The notes under the pieces: generated by a model | The model's input: only the letters and a program-made list of their open reading frames with translations | Told to the model about the DNA's origin: nothing | Databases searched by the model: none | Source of the DNA: an uncultured Prevotella sp. | GTDB lineage: Bacteria; Bacteroidota; Bacteroidia; Bacteroidales; Bacteroidaceae | NCBI GenBank assembly: GCA_944320305.1 | Contig: CALUGW010000005.1 | Coordinates: 1-64,000, forward strand | Direction of reading: 5' to 3' | DNA length: 64,000 nucleotides | Translations under genes and position numbers: made by a program | Shown here: positions 44,593 to 52,549 of the stretch, one piece after another | Layout: each line of letters begins with the position of its first letter | How positions within the stretch are numbered: the first letter of the stretch is position 1

Positions 44593-45654
44593 ATGAGAAC
44601 ATTATCTATCATTGCAGTCTCGATGATTGCGTTTTGCCTCGCGGCCTGCGCCAACAGCGCAAGTCCGGAGGCGGCAGGCGGCGGCGCACGAACAGTAGAA
44701 GTGAAGGAGTTTGACAAAATCAGGCTGACCGGCGCGGGCACCATGACGTTCAGGCAGAAGCCCGGCCCGGCAAGCGTCAAGGCCGACATACCTGAGACTA
44801 TGCGCGACCGCGTGACCATCGAAGTGAAGAACGGCACGCTCTGCGTGGACGTGAAGGCGCGCAAGGAGGTTAAGAAACTGAGGATAAGCCCATCGGTCGC
44901 CAAGCGCACCGAGACAGAAAGCTATGGGAGGATTGCCGTGAGCGTGACCGCGCCGGCGCTAAGACAGCTTGACGCCGGCGGCGCGTGGAACTTCGCCATC
45001 AGCGGGAAGCTGGACGCGCAGACGCTCAGAATCAGCACCACGGGCAGCTGCAAGGTCAACGGCGGCGAGCTGGTGTGCTCCGACCTGCGGCTAACACAGA
45101 AGGGCGCGTGCGGCTTTGCGCTCACCGGCGTCAAGTCGAAGAGCATTGACATAGAGGCAACCGGCAGCTGCAAGGCCGACCTCGGCAAGGCGGCTGCCGC
45201 CGCAACGGCCGTCTGCACGAGAGGCGCCTGCACCGTCAAGGCGGCCGGGCTGGAGGCGCAGACGCTGACGGTCAGCGCGAGCGGAGCCTGCAAGACAGAG
45301 ATAGACAAGGCCGTGGTGACGACGGCCGACATCAAGACCAGCGGATCATGCAAGGTGAGGATGCCGTCGGTGAAGGCCTCGCACATAAAGGCGGCGGCAA
45401 CCGGCGGCTGCAAAACCACGCTCGCAGGCAATGCCGCCACGGCCATTCTGCGCGCCGCCGGGGCAAGCGGCATTGACGCCGAAGGCCTTGTGTCCAACAG
45501 TGTGGAGGCCATTGCCACCGGGGCTTCAAGCATCACCTGCGACGCGCAGAAGAAGCTCTCGGCCACTTACAGCGGCGCGGCTAAAATAGGTTACAAAGGC
45601 AGCCCGAGCATAGAAACAGGAAACAGCCGCGGGCTCTACCGCATCGGGAAGTGA
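44593..45654 (+). CDS. GIN-domain lipoprotein with cysteine-ladder solenoid
   Basis: 353 aa. A lipoprotein signal ends at Cys19 (FCLAAC). The mature part starts as a GIN (head-domain, DUF2807) protein: VKEFDKIRLTGAGTMTF, then repeated short beta strands. Seven motifs of the form G-(S/A/G)-C place cysteines at 153, 173, 193, 213, 233, 253 and 273, an exact 20-residue period. The eighth and ninth turns carry ASG and ASS instead. This predicts a right-handed beta-helix with a column of cysteines on one face. Function unknown; GIN proteins are predicted surface adhesins or regulators. The ATG at 44593 (MRTLSII) gives the signal peptide. Confidence 0.85.
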   Translation: MRTLSIIAVSMIAFCLAACANSASPEAAGGGARTVEVKEFDKIRLTGAGTMTFRQKPGPASVKADIPETMRDRVTIEVKNGTLCVDVKARKEVKKLRISPSVAKRTETESYGRIAVSVTAPALRQLDAGGAWNFAISGKLDAQTLRISTTGSCKVNGGELVCSDLRLTQKGACGFALTGVKSKSIDIEATGSCKADLGKAAAAATAVCTRGACTVKAAGLEAQTLTVSASGACKTEIDKAVVTTADIKTSGSCKVRMPSVKASHIKAAATGGCKTTLAGNAATAILRAAGASGIDAEGLVSNSVEAIATGASSITCDAQKKLSATYSGAAKIGYKGSPSIETGNSRGLYRIGK

Positions 45655-45683
45655 CCACAGGGGCTGGCCACAAACGGAAAAGA

Positions 45684-45741
45684 CTGTCCGCAATTTGCCA
45701 CACCCGGCCAGAATATGGGATGCATGGCAAATTGCGGACAG
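45684..45741. repeat. interspersed repeat family A, copy 5 (outer arms only)
   Basis: CTGTCCGCAATTTGCCA (45684-45700) and TGGCAAATTGCGGACAG (45725-45741) are perfect 17-bp reverse complements around a 24-nt loop without the GGGCGTG core. It lies 30 nt after the GIN gene and could double as a terminator. Confidence 0.85.
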
Positions 45742-45836
45742 CCATAAATGATAATTCCATAATAGCAGGCAGACGGAGCCGGGCCTCAAAAAGCGCCGGG
45801 CCTCAGGGCCTCAGGGGCTGTCCGTGGCGCAACGGC

Positions 45837-47156
45837 TCAGTCGGTCTTCATGCCTTTGGGCTTTGCGGGCAGCGTTATCCGGCTGACGGTCTGCGTCCAA
45901 ACGCGGCGCAGGTCGGCCCAATGATAGTATGGCCAGCTGTCGGTCTCGACATTGGCCAGACGCACTTCGCGCTCGTTGAGCAGCGGCTTGACAAGGATGT
46001 CGCCGCTGCCGGGCTTGCGGAAGAACACCAGCTGAACGTTGCCGCACATCGGTATGATGCGGTAGGTCTGGTAGAGCTGGGGTATCGAGTCCCAGTCGGC
46101 CGTCGGCCTGTTGAATGTCTCGATCTCCATCAGCGCCACAAGCGGAGCGAGATTGGTGTCATGGCCGAAGCGGAGCGAGGCTGCGGGGCGCCCCGAAGCC
46201 AGACAGGTGTCGGCCGTCTCGATGATGTTCTCCAGCAGATTGCGCGCCAGCCACGGCATACGCCCGCCGCTGAGCGGCGACGGCCCCTGCTCGTAGTACC
46301 ACTCGAAGTTGTTCAGCTGCCACAGACTGTAAAGCTCGCCGGGAGTGAAGAGAAAGGCAAGGTCGGGCTGGCCGTATGAGCTTTGGCTGATGCCATGATA
46401 CTCGAAGAGGTCGGCCATGAGTTGCTGCGGGTCTTTCACCCGGGGCAGATATGCCGGGGTGAAGAGCTGCCTCATCATCCGCTCCGGGCGCACGAATCGG
46501 TCGCGGGCGGCGGCAAAGGCAGAGTCAGCGTTCTGCTGGCAGCTGTCGGAGTAGATGGGGTTCTTGTATTTCAGGAAATAAGCGTCGTGCTCGCTGGCGT
46601 CGGTAGTGATGCGCAGGCGCGGGTTGAGCCCTTTCAGCTCCACGCAGGCGGCAGCCATTGAGAGGAACGCGCGTGTCTTGTAGGTGGAGCGGGCGTCTAC
46701 GTGTGTGCCGTCGGCAAAGATCTGCGGATAGTTGCCGAACATCCTGTCAACGAGCCCGCGGTGCTGGGCGGCCCCTTTGGCAGTAAGCTCGCCATAGCGG
46801 TCGCCGCACTCGGCGGCCAGAGCTTTCACCACGGCCAGAGCACGCTGTCCGTCGGCGGTCAGTCCTCCGCTACGCCCGGCCTCGGTAAGGGCGGCGAGCG
46901 CCGGCTCATACTTGTCTTCGCCGGTAAGATAGCGCGAGCCGTGGCGGGCATAGGTGCTGATGTAGCAGGGCACGTAGCCCTCAGGCGCGGGAGTGAGTCG
47001 CTCCTTAGGAGCCTCATACGCAAAATACTTGCCTGCGGCCAGACGCGGGTCGGCCTTGATGTCGCGCTCGGCGCGGGTCTGCGCCGTTGCCGCAGGCACG
47101 GCGCACAGAGCCGCGATGCAGGCGCAAATCACTGTTTTTGTGCTAATTGGTTTCAT
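45837..47156 (-). CDS. histidine-type acid phosphatase (phytase/MINPP-like)
   Basis: 439 aa. A signal peptide (1-25) indicates export. The catalytic TYARHGSRY (Arg71-His72-Gly73) and the proton-donor motif FGHDTNLAPLVAL (His-Asp) define histidine phosphatase clade 2, which includes phytases and multiple inositol-polyphosphate phosphatases. The length fits. The substrate may be inositol hexakisphosphate, known for Bacteroides MINPP proteins, but sugar phosphates are possible. The ATG at 47156 (MKPISTKT) is used; the longer frame has no signal peptide. It converges on the GIN gene. A -7 site lies at 47180. Confidence 0.87.
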   Translation of the reverse strand: MKPISTKTVICACIAALCAVPAATAQTRAERDIKADPRLAAGKYFAYEAPKERLTPAPEGYVPCYISTYARHGSRYLTGEDKYEPALAALTEAGRSGGLTADGQRALAVVKALAAECGDRYGELTAKGAAQHRGLVDRMFGNYPQIFADGTHVDARSTYKTRAFLSMAAACVELKGLNPRLRITTDASEHDAYFLKYKNPIYSDSCQQNADSAFAAARDRFVRPERMMRQLFTPAYLPRVKDPQQLMADLFEYHGISQSSYGQPDLAFLFTPGELYSLWQLNNFEWYYEQGPSPLSGGRMPWLARNLLENIIETADTCLASGRPAASLRFGHDTNLAPLVALMEIETFNRPTADWDSIPQLYQTYRIIPMCGNVQLVFFRKPGSGDILVKPLLNEREVRLANVETDSWPYYHWADLRRVWTQTVSRITLPAKPKGMKTD

Positions 47157-47179
47157 TGTATGCCGTATAAAACAATGCG

Positions 47180-47187
47180 CAAAAGTA
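47180..47187 (-). promoter_or_regulatory. -7 element (TACTTTTG) of the phosphatase gene
   Basis: It matches TAnnTTTG on the minus strand, 24 nt upstream of the ATG. The -33 is unclear. Confidence 0.5.
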
Positions 47188-47459
47188 TGCAAAATCCTCA
47201 AAAGCCACACCGCATTTTGTATTACAATAACGTTACTTTTTTAACCCGAATCGGCCATTAGACTTTTTCTTATTTTGCGTTCAGGCCGTTCAGGCCGGTT
47301 TTACGTCTTGCCGCAGGCGTGGCGGGCCACGTCAAGGCAGGCGGGAAACATATTGGCGGCAGGAAAGCGAAAGAGGATGAAGAGCATTGGAACAAACGAA
47401 AAATAACGAACAATGCGGTCTAATGCGATTTGGACTAAACCCAGGAGCAAATAAACAAC

Positions 47460-47494
47460 AATCCCCTCGCACTGCCAAAACAGCGGAGGGGATT
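47460..47494 (-). terminator. terminator after the cupin gene
   Basis: AATCCCCTC and GAGGGGATT form a 9-bp stem with a 17-nt loop just beyond the cupin stop, followed on the minus strand by GTTGTTTATTT. Confidence 0.7.
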
Positions 47495-47500
47495 CTGCAT

Positions 47501-47854
47501 TCAGCCCATCACGGCGTCGCCGGCGGTCATCTGCCCGAGCGACCCTGCCTTGACCTGTATGCAGACGTAGCTGATGGCGCTGTCGGCCGCAGCCGAAATC
47601 TGGCGCCTAACCTCGGGACTTACGCGCAGCCAGTCGCCCTCGGCCAGGGCCACCTGCTCGCCGTCGAGCGTCATTGTGCCGCGCCCGCTGAGCACCCCGT
47701 ATATCTCTTCGTTCTGCTTGTGGCTGTGAACGAAAGGCACGCTCGCCCCGGCGGGCATCCTGTTTACCGACACCTCTGCGCCCGTAAGGCCCAGCACATC
47801 GTGCAGCTCAACCCTCGGCTGATCCGCAACGCTCGTTTTCTGATACTTTTCCAT
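47501..47854 (-). CDS. small cupin-domain protein
   Basis: 117 aa, one cupin beta-barrel. The metal site VPFVHSHKQNEEIYGVLSGRG and the second motif GDWLRVSP are both present. Small cupins of this kind can be isomerases, dioxygenases or ligand-binding sensors; nothing in the sequence decides. The gene stands alone with its own -7 element, terminator and two adjacent palindromes upstream (47938-47972), so it is probably regulated. Confidence 0.85.
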   Translation of the reverse strand: MEKYQKTSVADQPRVELHDVLGLTGAEVSVNRMPAGASVPFVHSHKQNEEIYGVLSGRGTMTLDGEQVALAEGDWLRVSPEVRRQISAAADSAISYVCIQVKAGSLGQMTAGDAVMG

Positions 47855-47903
47855 ACTGTCTCCGTTTGTTAATTTGGTTTGTATTGTGGTTTGATTCCGG
47901 GCG

Positions 47904-47935
47904 CAAAGTTATACATTTCCGTCCGTCCGCACAAT
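47904..47935 (-). promoter_or_regulatory. promoter of the cupin gene
   Basis: Minus strand: ATTG at 47932-47935, a 20-nt spacer, TAACTTTG at 47904-47911. The leader is about 45 nt. Confidence 0.65.
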
Positions 47936-47937
47936 AC

Positions 47938-47972
47938 GTTACGGGGAAGTAACAAGGTTACGTCGCCGTAAC
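47938..47972. promoter_or_regulatory. pair of operator-like palindromes GTTAC-N6-GTAAC
   Basis: Two identical half-site palindromes at 47938-47953 and 47957-47972, centres 19 bp apart, directly upstream of the cupin -33 element. The spacing and position fit a dimeric activator or repressor. The regulator is unknown. Confidence 0.55.
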
Positions 47973-48082
47973 CATTGCTCAGTGTCAGGCGATTGCGCCG
48001 CAAGGTTTAACCTTGTTTAACCATCTGAGAGCCGCACAGCCGGGCCGGAACACAATCGGAAGTGCCGCCACGGGCGTGAGGC

Positions 48083-48571
48083 TCAGTTTGCGCCGGAACG
48101 CCTTATCCTCAGGCCCACGTCCTCGATACCTGGCAACGTCTCGCGCATCATGTGGTGGCGGACGGCCACCACGAGCGAGTCGCCGCCCGACAGGCGCAGC
48201 CTCCTCACGGGAAACACGTGCTGGAAGTTGCTCTGCCCGCTGCCCAGGGTGTTGCCATCGTCGTCGGCAAGGCGGCAGTTGAGCGTGTCGCTGACAACGG
48301 TTCCGGCGGGCAGCACGGTGCAGTCAACAATCACGGTGACGGCCTTGAACGGATAGTCGGCGTTGGTGCGCAGCCCTATTTCGGCGGCATAAGCGCCCGC
48401 CTCGGCCACCGGCGGCACGCGGAACAGGGCGGTGTCCGCGCGATTCCATTCGCCGAGGGGCCTGTAGCTGTCGTAGACGGTGCCGCCGCCACAGGCCGAC
48501 AAGGCCAGCGCCACGGCACCGGCGGCGGCCATGCGCACGGCCGCCGCGGCCGACTTACTGCTGCGTGCCAT
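48083..48571 (-). CDS. gldH: GldH-type gliding/T9SS lipoprotein
   Basis: 162 aa. A lipoprotein signal leads to a Cys in ALSAC, followed by a beta-rich domain with YRPLGEWNRADTALFRVP, the start pattern of GldH lipoproteins. GldH is needed for gliding and linked to type IX secretion in flavobacteria; in non-motile Bacteroidales its role is less clear. The start at 48571 overlaps the PSP1 gene by 17 nt; a Met at 48532 downstream of the PSP1 stop is a possible alternative. The neighbour order holB-PSP1-gldH recurs in Bacteroidales, as I recall it. Confidence 0.78.
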   Translation of the reverse strand: MARSSKSAAAAVRMAAAGAVALALSACGGGTVYDSYRPLGEWNRADTALFRVPPVAEAGAYAAEIGLRTNADYPFKAVTVIVDCTVLPAGTVVSDTLNCRLADDDGNTLGSGQSNFQHVFPVRRLRLSGGDSLVVAVRHHMMRETLPGIEDVGLRIRRSGAN

Positions 48572-49949
48572 TCTCCTGAGGCGCGTCCTGTTCACGGTTG
48601 CCGCGCTGCTGGCGCCCGGCGGGGCGCCGGTTGCCCGCCCTGCCCTGCCTCGGCCTGTCGGCTGACTGCTTGTCGGCAGACTGCTGCGCCCCGCCCTCCG
48701 GCTGCGGTCTGGGCTGCCTGGCGGCAGCCTTGCGCTCCGGCTGGGCGCCCTTGGGCTGTCTGCCGTCCTCCTTCTGCGCCTGGGGCTTGGGCTTGTCTGA
48801 CGCAGGCTGCTTGTCCTTGGCGGCGGTCTGGGCGGCGTTCTGGCCCCCCTTGCCGCCTTTCTTTTTCTTCTTTTTGGCCTTGTCGAAGCGGGTTATGTTC
48901 TCGTTGGCCAGCAGGTCAACGGGCTTCTTCGGCTCCTTCTGCTTGCCGTCCTCCTGGAGCGACAGCGGCTTCTCGCCACGGCGGTTCATCTCAATCACCT
49001 CCTTGGCGCGCACCGCGCTTATGGTCTCGACGTTGGCGGCCACGCTCTTGTCGGTGGAATAGGTCACCATGCCGGTCAGGATGTCGCTCTTGAAGAGGTG
49101 GTACTCGGCGTCCTGCGTGTGCAGAGTGACCTCCTTGCTGGGCAGCTTGCGCCCCGCCTCGATGTAGTTGTCAACCTCGTAGTTCAGACAGCACTTCAGC
49201 TTGGCGCACATTCCGGCCAGCTTCTGCGGGTTGAGCGATATGTCCTGGAAGCGGGCGGCGTTGGTGCTGACGCTCACGAAATTCTTCATCCACGTGGCGC
49301 AGCACAGCTCACGCCCGCAGGGTCCTGTGCCGCCGATGCGCCCGGCCTCCTGTCTGGCGCCTATCTGCTTCATCTCTATGCGCACGTGGAAGGTCTCGGC
49401 GAGCACCTTGATGAGCTGACGGAAGTCCACACGCTCGTCGGCAATGTAGTAGAAAATGGCCTTGTTGCAGTCTCCCTGGTACTCCACGTCGCCGATTTTC
49501 ATCTGCAGCCCCAGGTTCTTGGCTATCTGGCGGCTCTCTATCATGGTGGCGTGCTCGCGCGACTTGGCCTCGCGATACTTCTCCATGTCCACGGGGCGGG
49601 CCAGGCGGTAGATGCGCTTGATGTCGTCGGGCGACTTGATGTTGGCCTTCTTGAGCTGCATCTTGACGAGCCGCCCGGTGAGCGTCACCACGCCGATGTC
49701 GTGGCCGGGGCTGGCCTCCACGGCCACGATGTCACCCTTTTTCAGCTCCAGGCGGTTCACGTTGTGGTAGTATCCCTTGCGGGTGTGCTTGAACTGCACC
49801 TCCACGAGGTCGGTGTCGTCGGCGTTGCCGGGCACGTCGGCCAGCCAGTCGTAGGTGTTCAGCTGGCGGTCCTGGCGCCCCACGGCGTCGCGGCACAGCC
49901 CGCGGTCACAGTCGTGGCATATCTCAAATTCCTTATTTTTGTTGTCCAT
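48555..49949 (-). CDS. PSP1-domain protein (RicT/YaaT-like)
   Basis: 464 aa. The N-terminal part (about 40-300) is the PSP1 domain with a Cys-rich region (CHDCDRGLCRD at the start, later GPCGRELCCATW and MCAKLKCCLNYE). These cysteines bind an iron-sulfur cluster in the Bacillus RicT protein, which modulates RNase Y. The C-terminal 130 residues are a disordered Lys/Arg/Gln/Pro-rich tail with RG and KK clusters, likely nucleic-acid binding. The role in Bacteroidetes is not established. It lies between holB and gldH. Confidence 0.85.
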   Translation of the reverse strand: MDNKNKEFEICHDCDRGLCRDAVGRQDRQLNTYDWLADVPGNADDTDLVEVQFKHTRKGYYHNVNRLELKKGDIVAVEASPGHDIGVVTLTGRLVKMQLKKANIKSPDDIKRIYRLARPVDMEKYREAKSREHATMIESRQIAKNLGLQMKIGDVEYQGDCNKAIFYYIADERVDFRQLIKVLAETFHVRIEMKQIGARQEAGRIGGTGPCGRELCCATWMKNFVSVSTNAARFQDISLNPQKLAGMCAKLKCCLNYEVDNYIEAGRKLPSKEVTLHTQDAEYHLFKSDILTGMVTYSTDKSVAANVETISAVRAKEVIEMNRRGEKPLSLQEDGKQKEPKKPVDLLANENITRFDKAKKKKKKGGKGGQNAAQTAAKDKQPASDKPKPQAQKEDGRQPKGAQPERKAAARQPRPQPEGGAQQSADKQSADRPRQGRAGNRRPAGRQQRGNREQDAPQENGTQQ

Positions 49950-50010
49950 ATATTGTCGCTTTTATATAATTATATGTATTGCAAGTCGGGCAAGTGGTTC
50001 CGGCGGGCCG

Positions 50011-51150
50011 TCACTTCCTGAGCAGGAGCACTATCATCTGCAGCGCCATGTCGAAGAACACGATCCTGGCGTTGGCGTTCTGGCTGATGTCGCGTATGGC
50101 GCGGTTGGCCAGGTCGTTGATTTGCAGGATGTTGTTCTCGTTGACAAAGCGGGCGAAGTTGCGGGCGAAGTCCTCCTCGCGCTGCGTCATGTAGACCAGC
50201 TCGGGCTGCCGGAAGTTGTACATGAAGTTCTCGCGGACGAGCCTCAGGAAGTAGTTGAGGAAGCGCTTCTGCCGCTCGCGGCCCATGGCCTGCATGGTGT
50301 CGCTCCAGTGTTTCAGCTCCCTGATGTTGCGCATATAGGCCAGGCGCATGAGCTGCTGGAAGAGTTCGAGAAACTGGTCGTTCTCGTTGTCGGCGTCGAG
50401 AGCCTCCACAGCCCTGAGCCAGCTGCCTCCGGCCATGCGCGCCACACGCCGCGCCATGTCCTCGCCGATGCCGCGCCGCTCCACCAGAGCCTGCCGTATG
50501 CTCTCGTCGTCGGTGCGCCTGACGTCGATGCGCTGTGTGCGGCTGCGGATGGTGTCGAGCAGTTTGTCAGGCTCCTCACACACCATGATGAACACAGTCC
50601 GGCTGGGAGGCTCCTCAATGAGCTTGAGCATCTTGTTGGCGCACTCCTGGTTCATGCGCTCCGGCAGCCAGATGACGGACACCTTGTAGCCGCCCTGGCT
50701 CGACTTGAGGCTCAGCTTGCGCGTCAGCCCGTCGCTCTCGCCGGCGGTGATGATGGCCTGCTGGTTCTCGGCGCCCATCATCTCCATCCAGCGGTTCATC
50801 GAGAAGTAAGGCCCCTCCGACAGCATCTGCCGCCACTGCCGCATGAAGTCGTCGCTCACGGGCTTGTGCTCGGGCGACATGGAGGGCAGCTTGATGGTGG
50901 GAAACGTGAAGTGCAGGTCGGGGTGCTCCCACTTCGCCACCATCGCGCACTGCCGGCAGCGGCCGCAGGAGTCGCCGCCGTCACCGCGGTTCTCGCAGAG
51001 CAGATAAGAGGCAAAGGCCAGAGCCAGAGCCATCTTGCCGCTGCCCGACGGGCCGCAGAGCATCATGGCGTGAGGCAGCCGTCCCTCGGCCACCATCTGC
51101 AACAGTCTCGCCTTGGCCTCCTCCTGGCCTATCACTTCGGTGAACTTCAT
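50011..51150 (-). CDS. holB: DNA polymerase III subunit delta prime
   Basis: 379 aa clamp-loader subunit. The GPSGSGK loop (33-39) and a zinc module with Cys52, Cys62, Cys65 and Cys68 (LLCENRGDGGDSCGRCRQC) are the delta-prime/tau signature. QGGYKVSVIWLPERMN and EEPPSRTVFIMVCEE follow. The arginine-finger region is near the usual place. It works in the clamp-loader complex at the replication fork. The PSP1 gene starts 61 nt after the stop. Confidence 0.92.
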   Translation of the reverse strand: MKFTEVIGQEEAKARLLQMVAEGRLPHAMMLCGPSGSGKMALALAFASYLLCENRGDGGDSCGRCRQCAMVAKWEHPDLHFTFPTIKLPSMSPEHKPVSDDFMRQWRQMLSEGPYFSMNRWMEMMGAENQQAIITAGESDGLTRKLSLKSSQGGYKVSVIWLPERMNQECANKMLKLIEEPPSRTVFIMVCEEPDKLLDTIRSRTQRIDVRRTDDESIRQALVERRGIGEDMARRVARMAGGSWLRAVEALDADNENDQFLELFQQLMRLAYMRNIRELKHWSDTMQAMGRERQKRFLNYFLRLVRENFMYNFRQPELVYMTQREEDFARNFARFVNENNILQINDLANRAIRDISQNANARIVFFDMALQMIVLLLRK

Positions 51151-51159
51151 CTATTCAAA

Positions 51160-51222
51160 AGCCCCCCTCCCGTCTCCCCCGAGGCCCCTCTTCCGTCTCC
51201 CCGGTGGGGAGAGGCCGCTGCG
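51160..51222. repeat. interspersed repeat family C, copy 1
   Basis: CCCCTCCCGTCTCCCCCGAG, CCCCTCTTCCGTCTCCCC and GGTGGGGAGAGGCCGC: runs of CTCCCC and GGGGAG. The same layout appears inverted at 58398-58455. Confidence 0.7.
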
Positions 51223-51279
51223 CAGATGATGAGGGGAAGAGACATATTCTTTTAATTTTTAACTTTTAATTTTTAATTC

Positions 51280-52236
51280 TCACATGAGTTGCCTCGCAAT
51301 CTCGGCCACCGAATCGACGGCGGAGACCGTGTAAAAGTGGATGTTGTTAACGCCGTGGGCGTAAAGCTCGCGGCACTGCGCCACCGCCCACTCCACTCCG
51401 AGCCGCCTCAGCTCCTCGTCCGTGCGGCACTTCACGGCCTCGCGGGCCAGCTCCTGCGGAATGTCGCAGTGGAACGTCTTCGGCACCACGCTCAGCTGGC
51501 TCAGCTTGGCCAGCGGCTTCAGGCCTGGAATGATGGGCAGCGTTATGCCCATTGCGCGGGCCTCAGCCACAAAGTCGAAGTACTTGCGGTTGTCGTAGAA
51601 CAGCTGCGTGACGGCATACTGCGCTCCCAAGTCCTGCTTCTCCTTCAGAAAAGCCATGTCCATCTCCAAGTTTGGCGCCTCGTCGTGCTTCTCGGGGTAG
51701 CAGGCCACGCCGAAGTCGAACGCCGGGCCGGGCCGCTTTATCGGCTCGCCGTCGGCGAAGAAGCCCTCGTTGAACCTCACCACCTGGCGAATCAAGTCCG
51801 TGGTGTGCTCGTGGCCGCCGGGCGTGGGGGTGAAGAAGCGGTCCTCCTTGGCCTTGTCGCCGCGCAGCAGCAGCAGGCTCGTTATGCCGAGAAACTGCAG
51901 GTCGAGCAGCTCGTATTCTATGTCCTCCACCGTTGCGCCGCTGCAAATGATGTGGGGCATCACCGGTATGCCGAACTCGTGCTGTATGGCCGCCGCAATG
52001 GCAATGGTGCCGGGGCGGCGGCGCACGCGCTGCCGCTCAAGCAGGCCGCCGTCGAGCTGCTTGTAGACATACTCGCTGTGGTGGGTGGTTATGTTGATGA
52101 ACAGCGGGCTGAGTTCCCTCAGCTTAGCGATTGTGGCGAAGAGTTTGTCCGTTCCCGTGCCTTTCAGCGGCGGCAGAACCTCAAATGAGAAGTGCCGCTG
52201 CCCGCTGTCCTGGTTTATCAAATCCGTTACTGCCAT
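51280..52236 (-). CDS. metF: methylenetetrahydrofolate reductase
   Basis: 318 aa flavoprotein that reduces 5,10-methylene-THF to 5-methyl-THF for methionine synthesis. Segments are FSFEVLPPLKGTG, FINITTHHSEY (substrate/FAD region), MPHIICSGAT, LLLRGDK, GVACYPEKHDEA, QLFYDN and PIIPGLKPL. The ATG at 52236 (MAVTDLIN) is used. An upstream ORF extension to 52263 would place the start inside the -7 element at 52261-52268. Confidence 0.94.
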   Translation of the reverse strand: MAVTDLINQDSGQRHFSFEVLPPLKGTGTDKLFATIAKLRELSPLFINITTHHSEYVYKQLDGGLLERQRVRRRPGTIAIAAAIQHEFGIPVMPHIICSGATVEDIEYELLDLQFLGITSLLLLRGDKAKEDRFFTPTPGGHEHTTDLIRQVVRFNEGFFADGEPIKRPGPAFDFGVACYPEKHDEAPNLEMDMAFLKEKQDLGAQYAVTQLFYDNRKYFDFVAEARAMGITLPIIPGLKPLAKLSQLSVVPKTFHCDIPQELAREAVKCRTDEELRRLGVEWAVAQCRELYAHGVNNIHFYTVSAVDSVAEIARQLM

Positions 52237-52260
52237 TTGCCGTAAATGTACAATCCGCTG

Positions 52261-52268
52261 CAAATTTA
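52261..52268 (-). promoter_or_regulatory. -7 element (TAAATTTG) of metF
   Basis: CAAATTTA on the plus strand; 25 nt before the chosen metF ATG. The -33 is unclear. Confidence 0.5.
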
Positions 52269-52490
52269 CGAAAAAAAAATGTAACGGCGGATGTTATAAC
52301 GCGATTTAACCAGAACCTTGTGTCACACCGATTGCCGTCAAGACATTTCTGCGGTGATGTGCTGTTCAACAACATGACGCACACACTCACAACGCCGCCT
52401 CACATCATCCCAACGATAACAAATACCGACCTGAAAAGTTAAATAACCAAAACGAAACAGCCTACCCCCCCGATATGAACCGAAATGAAC

Positions 52491-52521
52491 TTGATTCGCA
52501 TCCAAAAAAGCCATATCTTTG
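52491..52521 (+). promoter_or_regulatory. promoter of the DUF262 module
   Basis: TTG at 52491-52493, a 20-nt spacer, TATCTTTG at 52514-52521, 28 nt before the ATG. A strong match that sets the start of transcription and rules out earlier start codons. Confidence 0.78.
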
Positions 52522-52549
52522 GGGCATAACAACTAAAAACCGACAGATT

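Larger units (their letters stand above)
47157..47500. other. intergenic region between phosphatase and cupin genes
   Basis: 344 nt without a supported gene. It carries the phosphatase -7 site near its left end and the cupin terminator near its right end. The middle (47230-47440) shows no pattern I recognise. Confidence 0.65.
52237..52549. other. divergent intergenic region metF / DUF262 gene
   Basis: 313 nt without a supported gene. It holds the metF -7 element and, at the right end, the DUF262 promoter. The middle is AT-richer than its surroundings and shows no repeat. Confidence 0.65.

Noticed and set aside
47941-48082. possible sRNA or riboswitch upstream of the cupin gene
   Set aside because: The palindromes are explained better as DNA operator sites beside the -33 element, and they lie upstream of the expected transcription start.
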